NCBI GenBank assembly: GCA_003116975.1
Contig: BGKB01000051.1
Span: 310,001 to 374,000, forward strand
Origin: Aurantiochytrium sp. KH105
Taxonomy: Eukaryota > Sar > Bigyra > Thraustochytrida > Thraustochytriidae
Direction: 5' to 3'
DNA length: 64,000 nt
Shown here: one piece after another, positions 19,657-31,200 of the stretch
Numbering within the stretch: the stretch's first letter is position 1
Layout: every line of letters starts with the position of its first letter
Notes under the pieces: model-generated
Seen by the model: the letters and a program-made list of their open reading frames with translations, nothing else
What the model was told of the DNA's origin: nothing
Database searches by the model: none
Program-made: the position numbers and the translations under genes

Positions 19657-22600
19657 TCATTTGCGAGCAATGTTTTCACTCTCTAAGAATGCTTCGATCT
19701 TGCGCACGTGAAAATTCGAGTTCATCGCCTCGAACTTTTCTTGGAGCTGCTTTAGGAGATCCTTCTTGCGTTTGGCCATCGCCAACTCGAGGAGCGCCAA
19801 GAACTTTAGACGGGGCATCCTTTGATCACGCGCCTGCTCGGCAGCTTTCTCAAAGAGAGCTATCGAGCGTGAGGTATGCTTTCCAGCTTTGACAGCAGCG
19901 AAAATGGCGCTGCAATATGTTGCGTAGGGTTGACAAATGTCGTAAATATCGGCATAGTTCGTGGCGATGTCCAATAGCATCTGCAGGGCAGCAATGGACT
20001 GTTTCTGGGCCGTGCGGAGTGAACCGACCTTGAGCCACTGCGGATAGAGCTTGGACAGCGCCAAACGGTGAGCCGGGTCACGTCTCTCCACCTTCTCGGT
20101 AAGAGACTCGTCCGCGCACACCAATGCGCGATCAACCTCGTCCATTCGCATCGTGGGCCCACCGATGAGAGAGGCGTTCGATGCTCTTACAGGCTGCGTA
20201 TCCAAGTTGGGCCGAAGAAAGGTCGACCGACGCGTCTGCACCCTGCCCTGCACCCTGCCCTTCCGACTTTCGAGCGTCCCGGACACTGCCTTCCCGTAGC
20301 GGTTTTGAGGCGCTTGGTCTCCCGATAAGCTGCCATCCGCGTTCCATGCCGTGTCTTGAAATGGATTGAAACTATCGGCAAAGACTTCGAAAATAGCCAC
20401 AATCCAGGGGAAATTCGTGATGGAGAGGTTCTTAACGTGCATCTCCTCCGCCGCGAGAACGGCAGCCGTGCGCGCTACGACGAGCGCCAGGCGCGGACAG
20501 TTGTGATTCCGCTGCATCAGGAGCGCGAGCACTGCGAGGGCATCGACAGAGCCTGACATGTTGCCGGTGAGCACCAGCTGATGCGCCATCTCGACGCAAA
20601 TGTTTTGCAGGTCCATACGGAGAAGAATATCGTCCTCGTCAGCGTCGGACTTGAGTAAATCAAGAGGAACGAACGTCACATACTCGAGAATGGTCTGACT
20701 CACCGCGTATGATGCAAAGCAGAGTTCGGTATAGCTCACGAGCGAGTTGACGCATTGGATACCCGAGCCAACTTTGTAAAGTTTTTCGCCGAGAGCGCGC
20801 AGCTGCATTGTGTCGCGGCCTGCAAGGAGAGAATGGATGATTTGCATTTCCAAGCTCGTGAGGACCTCGTTGTTAAAGTTCAAGAACGTGAAAATCCACG
20901 TTGCACGCTCGAGATGGTAAGCAGCGCTTTCAAAGTTGCCCGTCAGCAGAGAGTATTCTCCCATGGCAAGCGCAATGGATCCACGCACGCTCGAGCTGCG
21001 CACTTCGCTGAACAGTGATTCGGCTTCCTTGGCGTATTGTGTGCTCAGCTCGCGCGCCCATGTGCGATTGTTCATGCCAACGAAAAAGAGTGCTTGAGAC
21101 GCATAGCAGCTTGCGAGCTGATCTAGCGAGGCGGCGCCCGGGTCGAGCGTACGGTTCTCGATTTTGTGATCGTTCAGGTCGAGAACAAGATTCGTGTCGC
21201 GCGTCGAATTGTAACGGCGCTCCGCACGGTTTCTCGGCCGGCTCTGTGCGCACCTGCAGGCCTCCTGAGCCAAGGTCAGCGCGTTGAACCTACGCTCCAT
21301 GGCAACTTCGTCTCTTTGATCGACAATGAGTGAGGCCAGCAGCTCGTAGACCTTGGAGGCTTCGAGAAAGACCTCGACATTGGTAAAAAAGTCGTCTGCT
21401 CGGATCTCGTCAAAAGCAGGCAGAGCCTCCACGCGGCTGTACTGAGCCGTAACATTTTGCACATACTCATGATGCTGTTTGAGGTTCTTGCGTCGAGATC
21501 TTTCCGCAAAGACAGCGCGGAAGAACCCACGGCGCGCATCACTTTTGGCGCCATCTGGGCTCATCTTCAACAGAGTCTCAATGTAGCTGACACGAGCTTC
21601 AATGGAGTCAGGTACGCGCGGAGTCTCGGAGCTAGCGTGCCACATCCCTGTGGATTGCAGCGTACGCACGAACTTGGTATGGTACATGCCGCGGTTCTGC
21701 GTCTTCTGCATAGTGGATCCGTCGCCGTGGCGGACGCCTTGTCGATCTGGTGAGCTCCCGGTCACTTCCGGGCGCACCAGCGAGGGACCGGTTTCGTTCG
21801 GTTCAGACGAATACGACGAAGTCCCACGCGACACGAGAATACGCGATCCTGCGGGACCTACAGTCCGCGATCCGGCCACTGACGCGTCCGGTGGCGAGGA
21901 CACCGGGCCGTGACTCACCAAGGCGGTACCAGGATCAGAATTGGTTGCAGATGTAGCGGCGTAGGAGGTTTCAGCTTCTGAAAGCGCTGGACGCGCCTCC
22001 TCTGAGGCTCCGGAGGTCCTGTGCGCCTGGCGCTGGACATCCTCTTCCTCGTCTCTGCTATCGTTCTCAGTAAACTCAGATCTGACAGCCCCCAAAGATG
22101 AACGCCGATCATTCTCCCGTTCAGTGGCTTGCGACGAGCGACGCCTATTCCACGTTGACCGAAGCGTTGAGCGCCCGCTCGAGGCATAGGACGAATTTGA
22201 ATCGCCGGGAATAAAGACTGAAGTGGTGGCGTCGAGGCGAAGGCATGCGAGCGCGCGGCGAAGAGTCTCCTCGGCAACGTCGCATCGCCCAAAGTACATG
22301 TAAGCTTCGGCCGCCTTGCGATACCAAGATGCACGTCTCCATTCGTCGACGAGCTGGTTCGAGCGATTGGCAAGGTCCAGCAGCTTGGAAAAGCAAGTTA
22401 ACACGTGCTCCATGGTGCGAGTCTCGAGGGAGTCATTTCCGGCAATCTCAAGGAAATACATGGCCTTCTCCGTCATCTCGGCCGCGTCATAGTGTTGAGC
22501 AAGAAGAAAGTAAACGGGCTGGAGATAATCGCCATATTTCTCCTGGTAAAATTCGGCGACGCGACGATGCAGCGCCTTTCGCATGCCCAAGGGAAGTAGA

Positions 22601-25600
22601 CCGTACGCGGACTCTCGCAGCATAACGGACGAGAAGCGAATCGTGATTGACGGGGAGTCGCGGGGTTGCCAACGAACCAGAAAGCCACGCTTCACGAGGG
22701 AGTCAATGTTCTCCTCGAGCAACTTGGAGATCTCGCGCAGATCACCGGCGGCTGCAGCAGATCGAGCGTTGTTGTTATTGCTCCCCGCGCTCCGTGACGT
22801 GTCATCCACGTCGCTCTGGAGTATGGAGCGACTCGAGCTGGGAACATCATCAGAACCGCGGTCCACCCTGGAAGCGACTTTACGCGACGACCCGCTGCCC
22901 CCTGCGCTTCGCGTGCCGCGAACACTTCGGCCGCTCCCGACGCTGCGCGCGGAGTGACCAAGACGCCTTGAGGAATGCCGCCGTGCTGATCCCTTTGACG
23001 ATCGCGAGCTGCCTTCATCACTATCGCCCTGTGAGCTATGTCTTTCGTGCGACTCCTCAAGGATCGGTTCGTCGACGCCTTTATAGCTGAGGAGCACACT
23101 GGCAAGCTCGTGCATCAGAAACTCAGTGCCAATTACGGCGGACACCTTGAGCGTGAGTTGCTCATTTGGAGGGATGCGATCGATGCGGCTCGTCATCAGG
23201 CTCGTAATCGTGCTGGGAAGCCTAGGATCTTCGCTGGCCTTGACGAGATCGCACGATTCGCCCACAACGCTTACCAGGCCGATCTCAATCATGTAGCGAA
23301 TAAGCTCGTGTGCAAAGAACGGCTGACCCTGCGTTTTGTCATAGACAATATCGGACAGACGCTGGGAAACTTTGACTGCGCGTGTCCATTCTTTAATGCA
23401 GTCGGCAATGTGGTGTCTTTTAAGAAGCCCAAGAGAAATTTTCACTGCGTGGCCCAGGAGATCTGACTTCGTGTACCAGTCCCCAGTCGTGTCACCTGCC
23501 GCCGTCTGCAGCGCAGGGAACATATTTTCGCGCGCCGTCATAATGATCACAAGAGGTTCCACACGGGCGGCGAGCCGATACAAGGCCTCCATGGAGAACT
23601 GGTCGACCCACTGAAGATCCTCGACGAAAAGACAGATACGCGCAACGTTGTTATTCTCGCGGATCTGCTTCTTGACATCCAAATAGCGATCCGCGTGCTC
23701 AAGGTCGTGGACCACCTTAACAAAGATCTCGACAATCAGCTTGATGACATGGACGGCATTGCGATCCCAGTCCGTTGCGCCGCCACTCACGAGGCCATAG
23801 CGCCCGCTTCTCGGCCCCGTCTCCTTGACGCGGCCAAGTTCAAAGTACTCGGGCACAATGTGTCGCAGAAGTGGCGCGTACTCTCGAACGACGCTCGGCA
23901 TATTTTCGTTCTCGCCCGTGGACAGATCGCTGTGTTGCGTGGCTCGTGTTGCAGCTTGCTCCTCGCCCTCCGTGTCGCTATCGGTGCCTGCGGATGAATT
24001 GCCGCGCTCGCGCTCAATACGATCCAACTCTGCGTCTGTCGACGCACCGCGGCGGCGGCTCGCTCGACTCTCGTCGGCGGTGGCGAAACCCCCAAGCCCC
24101 CCGACGGCGCGCAGAGTGCCATTGGATGGTGAAAGATTTTCAGGATAGGTGTCGCCGTCGATGTTGTCTCCTTGTTCGATGTCGTCTCCTTGTTGATTGG
24201 AGTCAAAAAGATCTTCAGTGGGGAGTCGCGCCGCAAGGAGCTCGTAAAGGCCATCCTTGGACTTGCGATCCAATTTGCCGGGGCCAGCAAAGGCCTGTAG
24301 AAGCTGCGTGAAGAGCGATTTCCAAACAACGAAACGGTTGTGGGATTCCGTATCGTCACCACGCGCGAAAAGCGTGATCCAGGGCCCCTGCTCAGCTCTT
24401 TCCAGCGCGTACTGGCAGAGTCGCGTCTTGCCAATACCTGCGTCACCCGTGATGATGAGCAAACCAGAAGTCGGATTCCTGTATTTTTGTGTTCCGCTTA
24501 GAATACGTTTCACCTGGGTTTGCTCTTTGCGGCGTCCGACTTGGCGGCTCTTACTCGAATGATCGCGCTGGTCATAGATGGAGACGACGAGCCTTTGTTG
24601 TTTTGGTCGATAGACTCTGACTGGATCCTGGTGGCCTTTGACGGATATTTCGCGAAAGTATTTTTTGCGAGAGCTGCGAGAGCCGCGAGAGCCGCGAGAG
24701 CAGCTAAACTTGATTCCCTTGTGGGACTCAGAGAAGGTCTGCTCGCAGCAGAAAATGCCCTTTCCGGCAGCGACCATGAAGCGCGCTGCCAGATTGACCT
24801 TGACACCATGCAGAGTATATTCACAACGCACAGAGCCGCCGACGGTGCCGCAAAAGACCTCCCCCGTGGTAATGCCGATCGAGCACCCGACCACCCAATC
24901 TGAGTCTTCCGACTGCATCGCGCCAAGTGAGGCTTGAATTGCCAGCGACGACTTGATGGCGCGCACAGCGTCATTTTCGTGCTTGAGCGGTGGAAGGCCG
25001 AAGGCGCTCAGGACCGAAGCGCCCTTGTCATCGACGATAAAACGCAAGAGGGTGCCTTCAAATTCCTCGACATGACGATGAACGACCTCGAAGGCGCGCT
25101 GGACAGTGTGGACATCGTCCTTGAACTCCAAACCAACCAAGCGACAGAACATGGTGCTGCAGACTCGCAGTTCCCCACTCCATATTCCGTTGCCGCCTTC
25201 AATGGAGACGAGCGCGGGAGGGGGCACGTAGCCGTGCAAGAGGCGTTGCAATCGTCGATACTGAAGCTGGTCACTTTTAGTGAACTCATTCATCTCTGTG
25301 AAGATGAGATCCTTGTCGCGAAACTCTTCGACCAGAACATCGCCCAAGAGAAAGTTGCCCGAACAAAGGTGCTCGCCGTCGAGGTGCTCGCCTATAAGAT
25401 CATACGTCTCGGGAGATACGACTGTCTGGCCCGCGTTGGCCTCCGGCTCGGCACCGGCGATTTGATCCACAGGGTCACCCGTAACAACGTATTCCCAACG
25501 ATCTTTGACGCCATGCACATGATAAGCGACGATTCTGCCGCAACCAACGCCGCAGTGAACGCGGAGCTGAATTTCAGAATCGGCCACGGTCTTGAACTCA

Positions 25601-26991
25601 TACTTTTCAGAGACCAGCTCCAGAGCGACTTGACACGCGCACAGCGTAGCCTCCCTTAGACTATTTTCTTCGCAGTCGTCGTCGTCGTCTTGATCGTCTT
25701 TAAAGGACTCTGCCGGAAAGATTGCCAGAATAGCATCTCCTGCAAATTTGACGACATCACCGCCGCGAGTGCAGATCATCTTGACCATTTTTTCAAGTGA
25801 AGCACCAATGTACCTGCTCAGGTTCTCAGCCGCGTAGGCCTCGTGCGAGATTTCTTTGACAAGCCGCTCAGCAAGGTTACTGAAGCCAGAGATGTCTGCA
25901 AAGAGAGCTGCGCCTTGAAAATTTTCTGTAAACACCTTCTTCGAATGTGACGTGTGCATGTGGTACCGAATGACGCGCGCAGGCACGAGGGAGGCCAAGA
26001 GTTCGAGCTTGGTGATTTCAAGCTGCAGCGCCACCTCTGATTTTAATTGTTCCACGTACTTGTGACAGGCCACTGGGTCAAGTTCGAAATCGTCCATGTC
26101 CAGTGCTTCGTCGTCAGAGAGACCCTTGGACTCTGCAGGAGACTTTCGCGTCATAAAGAGGCTGGAGCTGCGTGCAGTTTTCAAGGACGCTACGGCACCA
26201 GTCCTGAACTTGTCCGTTCTACCGCCCGAGTCCTGCCGGCGAAGTTTTCGATCCTTGTCTTTGGCATTACGCGAGCTTGCTTTTCCTTGCTGCTCTGAAG
26301 GATTTTGTCGCATCTTGCTGAGTCGTGACATGTTTGGTGTGCGAACGGACCCGAAGAGACGCCCTTGGCCTTTGCCGCCTTTGGGGTTGGCGAAGCCAAA
26401 TGTGAGTCGCGCTGAACCTGAGGTACCGCGCTTGCGCGACGCAGAATACATGTCATCATATTCAAGCCCCTGATGAGCGTCCCCTTCTCCATCATCCAGG
26501 TGTTCGCCCGAGGCGCTCGAGGAGAAGGAGTTGCTGGCCCGCTCTCCACTACTGATGCGTCTTTGTAAGCCATTGCGCAAAATTTCCATTCTGCTAGGCT
26601 TTTTCTTCGTTCTAATTATGGTTCTTCCGGCCTCGGCATCAGCGTCAGCGTCGACCTCGGCGTTGTCGTCATCGATATGCCTGGCGTGTTCATGATCGAG
26701 GTTCTCATCCTCGTCCTCGGCCTCATCATCGGACTCGTCGTCTTCAAACTCTGAGTCATTTTCTCCCGCCGAGGACGACAATTCGGCCTCCGCTTCGATG
26801 AGCGCGGCCTCTTCTTCTTGCTGCTGCTGCTGCAGGTCCTCCATTTCGGCGACGCTGCCGCTCGCCGGTCGCCGCGGTCTCGATGACGACGAGATCCTCA
26901 GCATCTGCGATAATTGCCGTGGCTTGCGGATCCCGCTCAGCATGCCGGAGGGTTCCTTCTCGGGCTTCTTGCCCTCCTCCGTCGAGGCCAT
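19657..26991 (-). CDS. Soluble-adenylyl-cyclase-like giant: two cyclase domains, AAA ATPase, TPR-like repeats
   Basis: A 2,444-residue single-exon protein with the ADCY10 layout. Residues 1-330 are disordered, acidic and Ser-rich. Cyclase domain 1 (about 330-490) has both metal-binding aspartates, in ALFADISGFSNLAERL and GGDVVKFAGDAI. Cyclase domain 2 (about 610-740) is degenerate, with FCRLVG in place of the first Asp motif but a clear IGITTGEVFCGTVGG. A P-loop ATPase follows: Walker A GDAGIGKTRL near 850, and Walker B LFVEDLQW near 1125. The remaining 1,200 residues are helical TPR-like repeats broken by Ser/Arg-rich linkers. It should make cAMP from ATP in the cytosol. In mammals this enzyme is stimulated by bicarbonate and calcium; that regulation is only an inference here. 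The start is ATG 26991 (MASTEEGKK). It is the largest gene of the window. Confidence 0.87.
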   Translation of the reverse strand: MASTEEGKKPEKEPSGMLSGIRKPRQLSQMLRISSSSRPRRPASGSVAEMEDLQQQQQEEEAALIEAEAELSSSAGENDSEFEDDESDDEAEDEDENLDHEHARHIDDDNAEVDADADAEAGRTIIRTKKKPSRMEILRNGLQRRISSGERASNSFSSSASGEHLDDGEGDAHQGLEYDDMYSASRKRGTSGSARLTFGFANPKGGKGQGRLFGSVRTPNMSRLSKMRQNPSEQQGKASSRNAKDKDRKLRRQDSGGRTDKFRTGAVASLKTARSSSLFMTRKSPAESKGLSDDEALDMDDFELDPVACHKYVEQLKSEVALQLEITKLELLASLVPARVIRYHMHTSHSKKVFTENFQGAALFADISGFSNLAERLVKEISHEAYAAENLSRYIGASLEKMVKMICTRGGDVVKFAGDAILAIFPAESFKDDQDDDDDCEENSLREATLCACQVALELVSEKYEFKTVADSEIQLRVHCGVGCGRIVAYHVHGVKDRWEYVVTGDPVDQIAGAEPEANAGQTVVSPETYDLIGEHLDGEHLCSGNFLLGDVLVEEFRDKDLIFTEMNEFTKSDQLQYRRLQRLLHGYVPPPALVSIEGGNGIWSGELRVCSTMFCRLVGLEFKDDVHTVQRAFEVVHRHVEEFEGTLLRFIVDDKGASVLSAFGLPPLKHENDAVRAIKSSLAIQASLGAMQSEDSDWVVGCSIGITTGEVFCGTVGGSVRCEYTLHGVKVNLAARFMVAAGKGIFCCEQTFSESHKGIKFSCSRGSRGSRSSRKKYFREISVKGHQDPVRVYRPKQQRLVVSIYDQRDHSSKSRQVGRRKEQTQVKRILSGTQKYRNPTSGLLIITGDAGIGKTRLCQYALERAEQGPWITLFARGDDTESHNRFVVWKSLFTQLLQAFAGPGKLDRKSKDGLYELLAARLPTEDLFDSNQQGDDIEQGDNIDGDTYPENLSPSNGTLRAVGGLGGFATADESRASRRRGASTDAELDRIERERGNSSAGTDSDTEGEEQAATRATQHSDLSTGENENMPSVVREYAPLLRHIVPEYFELGRVKETGPRSGRYGLVSGGATDWDRNAVHVIKLIVEIFVKVVHDLEHADRYLDVKKQIRENNNVARICLFVEDLQWVDQFSMEALYRLAARVEPLVIIMTARENMFPALQTAAGDTTGDWYTKSDLLGHAVKISLGLLKRHHIADCIKEWTRAVKVSQRLSDIVYDKTQGQPFFAHELIRYMIEIGLVSVVGESCDLVKASEDPRLPSTITSLMTSRIDRIPPNEQLTLKVSAVIGTEFLMHELASVLLSYKGVDEPILEESHERHSSQGDSDEGSSRSSKGSARRHSSRRLGHSARSVGSGRSVRGTRSAGGSGSSRKVASRVDRGSDDVPSSSRSILQSDVDDTSRSAGSNNNNARSAAAAGDLREISKLLEENIDSLVKRGFLVRWQPRDSPSITIRFSSVMLRESAYGLLPLGMRKALHRRVAEFYQEKYGDYLQPVYFLLAQHYDAAEMTEKAMYFLEIAGNDSLETRTMEHVLTCFSKLLDLANRSNQLVDEWRRASWYRKAAEAYMYFGRCDVAEETLRRALACLRLDATTSVFIPGDSNSSYASSGRSTLRSTWNRRRSSQATERENDRRSSLGAVRSEFTENDSRDEEEDVQRQAHRTSGASEEARPALSEAETSYAATSATNSDPGTALVSHGPVSSPPDASVAGSRTVGPAGSRILVSRGTSSYSSEPNETGPSLVRPEVTGSSPDRQGVRHGDGSTMQKTQNRGMYHTKFVRTLQSTGMWHASSETPRVPDSIEARVSYIETLLKMSPDGAKSDARRGFFRAVFAERSRRKNLKQHHEYVQNVTAQYSRVEALPAFDEIRADDFFTNVEVFLEASKVYELLASLIVDQRDEVAMERRFNALTLAQEACRCAQSRPRNRAERRYNSTRDTNLVLDLNDHKIENRTLDPGAASLDQLASCYASQALFFVGMNNRTWARELSTQYAKEAESLFSEVRSSSVRGSIALAMGEYSLLTGNFESAAYHLERATWIFTFLNFNNEVLTSLEMQIIHSLLAGRDTMQLRALGEKLYKVGSGIQCVNSLVSYTELCFASYAVSQTILEYVTFVPLDLLKSDADEDDILLRMDLQNICVEMAHQLVLTGNMSGSVDALAVLALLMQRNHNCPRLALVVARTAAVLAAEEMHVKNLSITNFPWIVAIFEVFADSFNPFQDTAWNADGSLSGDQAPQNRYGKAVSGTLESRKGRVQGRVQTRRSTFLRPNLDTQPVRASNASLIGGPTMRMDEVDRALVCADESLTEKVERRDPAHRLALSKLYPQWLKVGSLRTAQKQSIAALQMLLDIATNYADIYDICQPYATYCSAIFAAVKAGKHTSRSIALFEKAAEQARDQRMPRLKFLALLELAMAKRKKDLLKQLQEKFEAMNSNFHVRKIEAFLESENIARK

Positions 26992-27448
26992 CGCGGCTGC
27001 TCCTGCCCCTGCTCCTGCTGCTCGTCTTCCCCCTCCTTCTTCTTCTCCTTCTTCTTCTACCCGGGCACGCGCGGGTCGCCTTCACGACAGGGCCGCGGCC
27101 GGAACACCAGCGCGCGCGCGCGGGCGGCGGGACACGCAGCGGCGGCGGCGGCTGCCTGGCTGGCTGGCTGGGCTGGCTGCCCGGGCGGCGGCCTGGCCGG
27201 CTGGGCTGCTTGGCTGGCGCGGTGGTTCGCGCGCGCGGGATGGCGCGAATGGACGCCGACCGATGGATGCCGCGCACTCGAGCCCGCCCCGTGTGCGCCG
27301 CGCCTCGCCGCGCCGCGCGGCTGCGCGCCTGAGCTCGCGCGGGCCGGGGCGCAGGGCGGGGGCAGAGGCGGGCCGGGACGCTCGTGACGCGCGCCTGCGA
27401 GCGAGCGAGCGAGCGAGCGAGCGTGCGCGCGCGCGCTTCTCTTCGCGT

Positions 27449-27482
27449 GGCTTGTTTGTTTGTTTGTTTGTTTGTTTGTTTG
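27449..27482. repeat. (GTTT)n tetranucleotide repeat
   Basis: About eight copies in the presumed promoter of the cyclase gene. Confidence 0.85.
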
Positions 27483-28061
27483 CGGCGTGTGCGCGCGGAC
27501 TCGCTTTTGTTGTGGTTTTACTGCTTCTGCGTTTGGCCGACTTGCTCGCGGCCGGATAACTGACTGTGCGCGGGCGCCAGCAAGTGAAGAAAAGAGCGGG
27601 GCTGAATGGGCTAGAGAGCGGCAACTTGGTTGGAGGGAATGAGAAATTGTGTTCACCTTTCGCGCCGAGGCTGTGGTCGAAGCACGGAGGGGCTCGAGAG
27701 CCAGGTGACCAGGCTAAGCGGCGACGCGCGCGAGATTGCTCTGCTGGACAGCATTGCAACGAGAGGAGTGGAGCTTTCTTTAATATTGCTCAATCACAGG
27801 TCTATTCACCAATCACAGGTCCGTCTGTTCGTCAGCAACTAACTGTGGAAACTGTAAACTCGAATGGCGCGGCCCAAGGCCTTGCGAAGAAAACAGTTTA
27901 CTTCAAGAAAGATCGAACGAAATCTCTCGAGCTTTTGCGAAAAGACTCGAAGGAAAGTTTTCGCTCATAGTAACGAGTTGTGTAGGGGCCACAAAAGGAG
28001 AGCAAAAGAGATTGACTTGGCTTGCGTGCTCGCTTGGAACAGAGCAATCGTCATCGGACTT

Positions 28062-28216
28062 GAAAGCAAAATAGAAATTGTGCGTTGAGTGATTCCGTTA
28101 TGTCATGTTTTTTTCCTGTTGCATGAATGTCTAGAAGCGTCGGTCGCTGTCGAAAGCAAGGTAAAATCGTGCGTGAAGTGATTCGTTTATATATCATGTT
28201 TGTTTTCTGGTGTTTA
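28062..28216. repeat. Imperfect duplication, spacing 90 bp
   Basis: Two related blocks of about 65 bp start with GAAAGCAA at 28062 and 28152. Both share a GTGCGT(T/G)GA(G/A)TGATTC core followed by TCATGTTT, with scattered differences. This suggests an old tandem duplication in the 3' region of the scaffold gene. Confidence 0.6.
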
Positions 28217-28261
28217 TGTGTTCATGTTTGTTTGTTTGTTCGTTTGTTTGATTGATTAACA

Positions 28262-31200
28262 TCAAGGGCTCACGTCACCAGCCTTCCACGCGGCGATAAC
28301 GCGAGAAAGTGCAGATGCGTCGGCCGCTGTCGCAGCACGCATGACGACGGGCGAATCGATGTCTTTGAGAACGAGGGAAAAGCAACGAGAGTCTGTGGCA
28401 TTTACATGCGAGGCATCGCGCACAGCACCAATGAGAACACCGGCCAGATCGTCACGATACAGAACGAGACGACCCTTGCTCATGTGCAGCGTCTGGCGCA
28501 TCTTGGACGCAATGGTGATGGACATGGGGGTAATGACAATGTAGCGCGAGCGAACTTTGTCCTTTCGGCTGGCAGCCTTGATCTGTGCCACGGGGATGCG
28601 GCGGTTCATGAGGCGCGAGGCCTCGTGCGAAATAGCGCTCGCTCCTGGACTTGAAATGAAGAGCTCGTGCGGGGCAACGCCAAGCGTCTCTGCCGTCGAG
28701 GCTCGGGACTCTGAAAGAGTCGACGTTGTCGCGAGATCGCGCGGCCGCCGCGAGGATGCGGGCGAAGAAGAAAAGATTGACTCGGAGCTAAATGCGGATC
28801 CGAGCCTTTTCATTTTTTCCATGGGCGTGCGTTTCACCCGGCTGGCGTTCCCGGTTCGGTCCTCTTGAGCATCTTGAAAAGCTTGGGGCGGAGAAGAGTC
28901 TGAAGCCTGCGCTTCGGATACGGCCTCCTTGGGATCTTGGTATCCGTCTATCTGCACTTTGAGCTCCCGCAAAAGGCCTTCGAATCGCTGCGCGAGGACC
29001 TGGTCTGGAGCAAGCGTCTCGAGTGACATTGAGCACATGTCGAGGGCCTCCTCCTGACGTCCAAGCGAAGCCAGCGCAAGGGCCTGCATGTAGAACCCGA
29101 GAGGTCTGGCGGCACCTGCCGAGGGAGCTATACAAACACGCTCTGCGTATGCAAGAGCCTTTTGCGCACGACCTGTCTCTAGACAGAGCTGTGCCTTGCT
29201 GAGAAGCACCTTGAGGAGGATGTCCTTGTACACGGCCTCTGCCTCTCGCTGTAGCTCGTGGCGGTACGACTGCTGCGCATCGTCAAGAATTCGCTGCAAG
29301 GATGCAGGAGCCTGCTGCCGCGCTTCGGACGAGGTCTCGGAGGGATCCCCGCAGTCTGTTCCAGCGTCCGCGTCAGCCGTCACAGATGACGCCGACGCTG
29401 ACGAAGAGGAAGAAGCTTGTGGAAAAGTGGGTGTAGCAGCACCAGGACCAGCGCCAGCACCAGTAGAAGGAGGTGGAGGACTTGCGTTGGCGCTCGAGGC
29501 AGACTGTTTGCTTCGGTTCGAAAAGGAGGGACGGTGTTCGACAGTCTCACGGAGCGCGTCGAGGAAGGCGTCTCCTGCGAGGAGCGAGTCTTGGGCGTCG
29601 GTCGTGTACGCCTCGACCTGATCCTCGACGAGCTCGTAGCACGTGATGGCAGTGTCAAAGTCTTTGCGATTTAGTGCTCGGTTACCATAGCCTTTGATGG
29701 CGAGAATTTGCACATCAAAGCTCCAATCGTCCTCCAAGCTCGGTTTACCGGGCTCTGCCGCGGAGACGGAAGCTCGCGTTGAAAGTCCATCATTGTCAGA
29801 GTCGCCCGTGAGATAAGCGAGCGAAGGAACCGTGCTCGTTCTGTGCACCCGTGGCAGCGGCGCTTGGCCGACGCAGGCGCGCCATTTGAGTTTTTGCATT
29901 TCAATAACAAATCTGTTGTCGTCGCCAAGATGAAAGAGCTCGGCACCACGTTCGTCGGGTAACACGCACGTGTACAAGACGGCGCGACCGCGCGTAATAA
30001 ACCAAGCATGAACGTTGTCGCCGGTATCTGGACGCTGCACAGTTTCAAGCGAGAGAAGACAACCCTTGCCGTTCTCAAATACGTAGGTCCCGTTCTTGGT
30101 CTCTTGCGGGACGTAGACGCCATTGGCCGCAGCCGTTCCACATCTGTCAATGTAAACGTTGAAAAGAGTGGCACGTTTGACGCTGAGCGCCTTGACAGTG
30201 AGCTCGCCCGCCTTGCCAGAGAGCAGATTGGCAGCCGCGAGGCGGGCGCCAGAAAAGACACCGACACGGACGACGCGTTGCGGGCCCGCATCGGCGAGAC
30301 GGCGCACATCCTCGGGCGCGCATACGGGCGTGGCGTTGACTGTGACAATTTCGTCTTGGTCGTAAATTTCGCACGACGCAATTTTCTCGCGGCCAGTTGA
30401 AGTGAGACTGACTTTCACGACTTCGATATCGTCTCGGTGATCCTGACAAATTTGGACGCCAGGCGCATCAAGAAAGTCCTTGGCAAATTGGTTGCGGTCG
30501 TTGAAGAGTAGGATGCGATCGAGCAAGAGATCGGGACCCCATTCGTCGCGCTGCAGCACGGCTGCCGCCACGGGACCAACAACTCGTTCGCCGTCCAAGT
30601 CAATGCAGGTCCAGCGCATTTTAGCAAAAAGGTCGTCAACGCGACGCTGCAGTACAGTATTGGTCGGGTCCACCACGAGTCCGCAAACGTATGCGATGCA
30701 AGCATCCAGAGGTTTTCCCATGGCATCAAGTGCAGCACCCTTGCATACGTAGCTCATGGGCCACTCTGGCTTGAGCGCGCAGCACATTTCGGCGTCCTTG
30801 AGCGCTGCCAGGGGTTCGTGAAGACGCAGATAGCATAGCGATCGACTGACGCGCACTGTATGAGATAGAGGGTCTCGCTCGAGTACGCTCGAATATACAT
30901 GCAAGGCCTGTTCAAATTCGCCAGCGGAGAATTTGAGATAGGCTGCGCCATAGTGAGCTCCCTTGGCTTTTGCGACAGCCTTGGGTGCTTCGACTGTTGC
31001 CCTTTTGTTTGCAGCAGGAGCGCTACTTCGCGTCCCAACAAGAGCTGCTGCCGCCGAGGCAAGGAGAGATTGGCGCGGCGCTTCAGAAGGCGCCGGCACA
31101 GTCTGTTTCGACAAAGCATTTGGTTGGGGTGGTGACGAAGGTGAATGTGACGGGTTTGCAGGAGCTGCGGAGCCGGAAAAATAAGACCACGTGGGTAGAG

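Larger units (their letters stand above)
26992..28261. promoter_or_regulatory. Intergenic, promoter of the cyclase and 3' end of the scaffold gene
   Basis: About 1.27 kb. The half next to the cyclase is GC-rich with a GAGC run near 27402-27424 and a (GTTT)n run at about 27449-27482. The other half is A/T-richer and holds an imperfect 90-bp-spaced duplication and another GTTT run near 28225-28255. No gene is seen. Confidence 0.45.
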
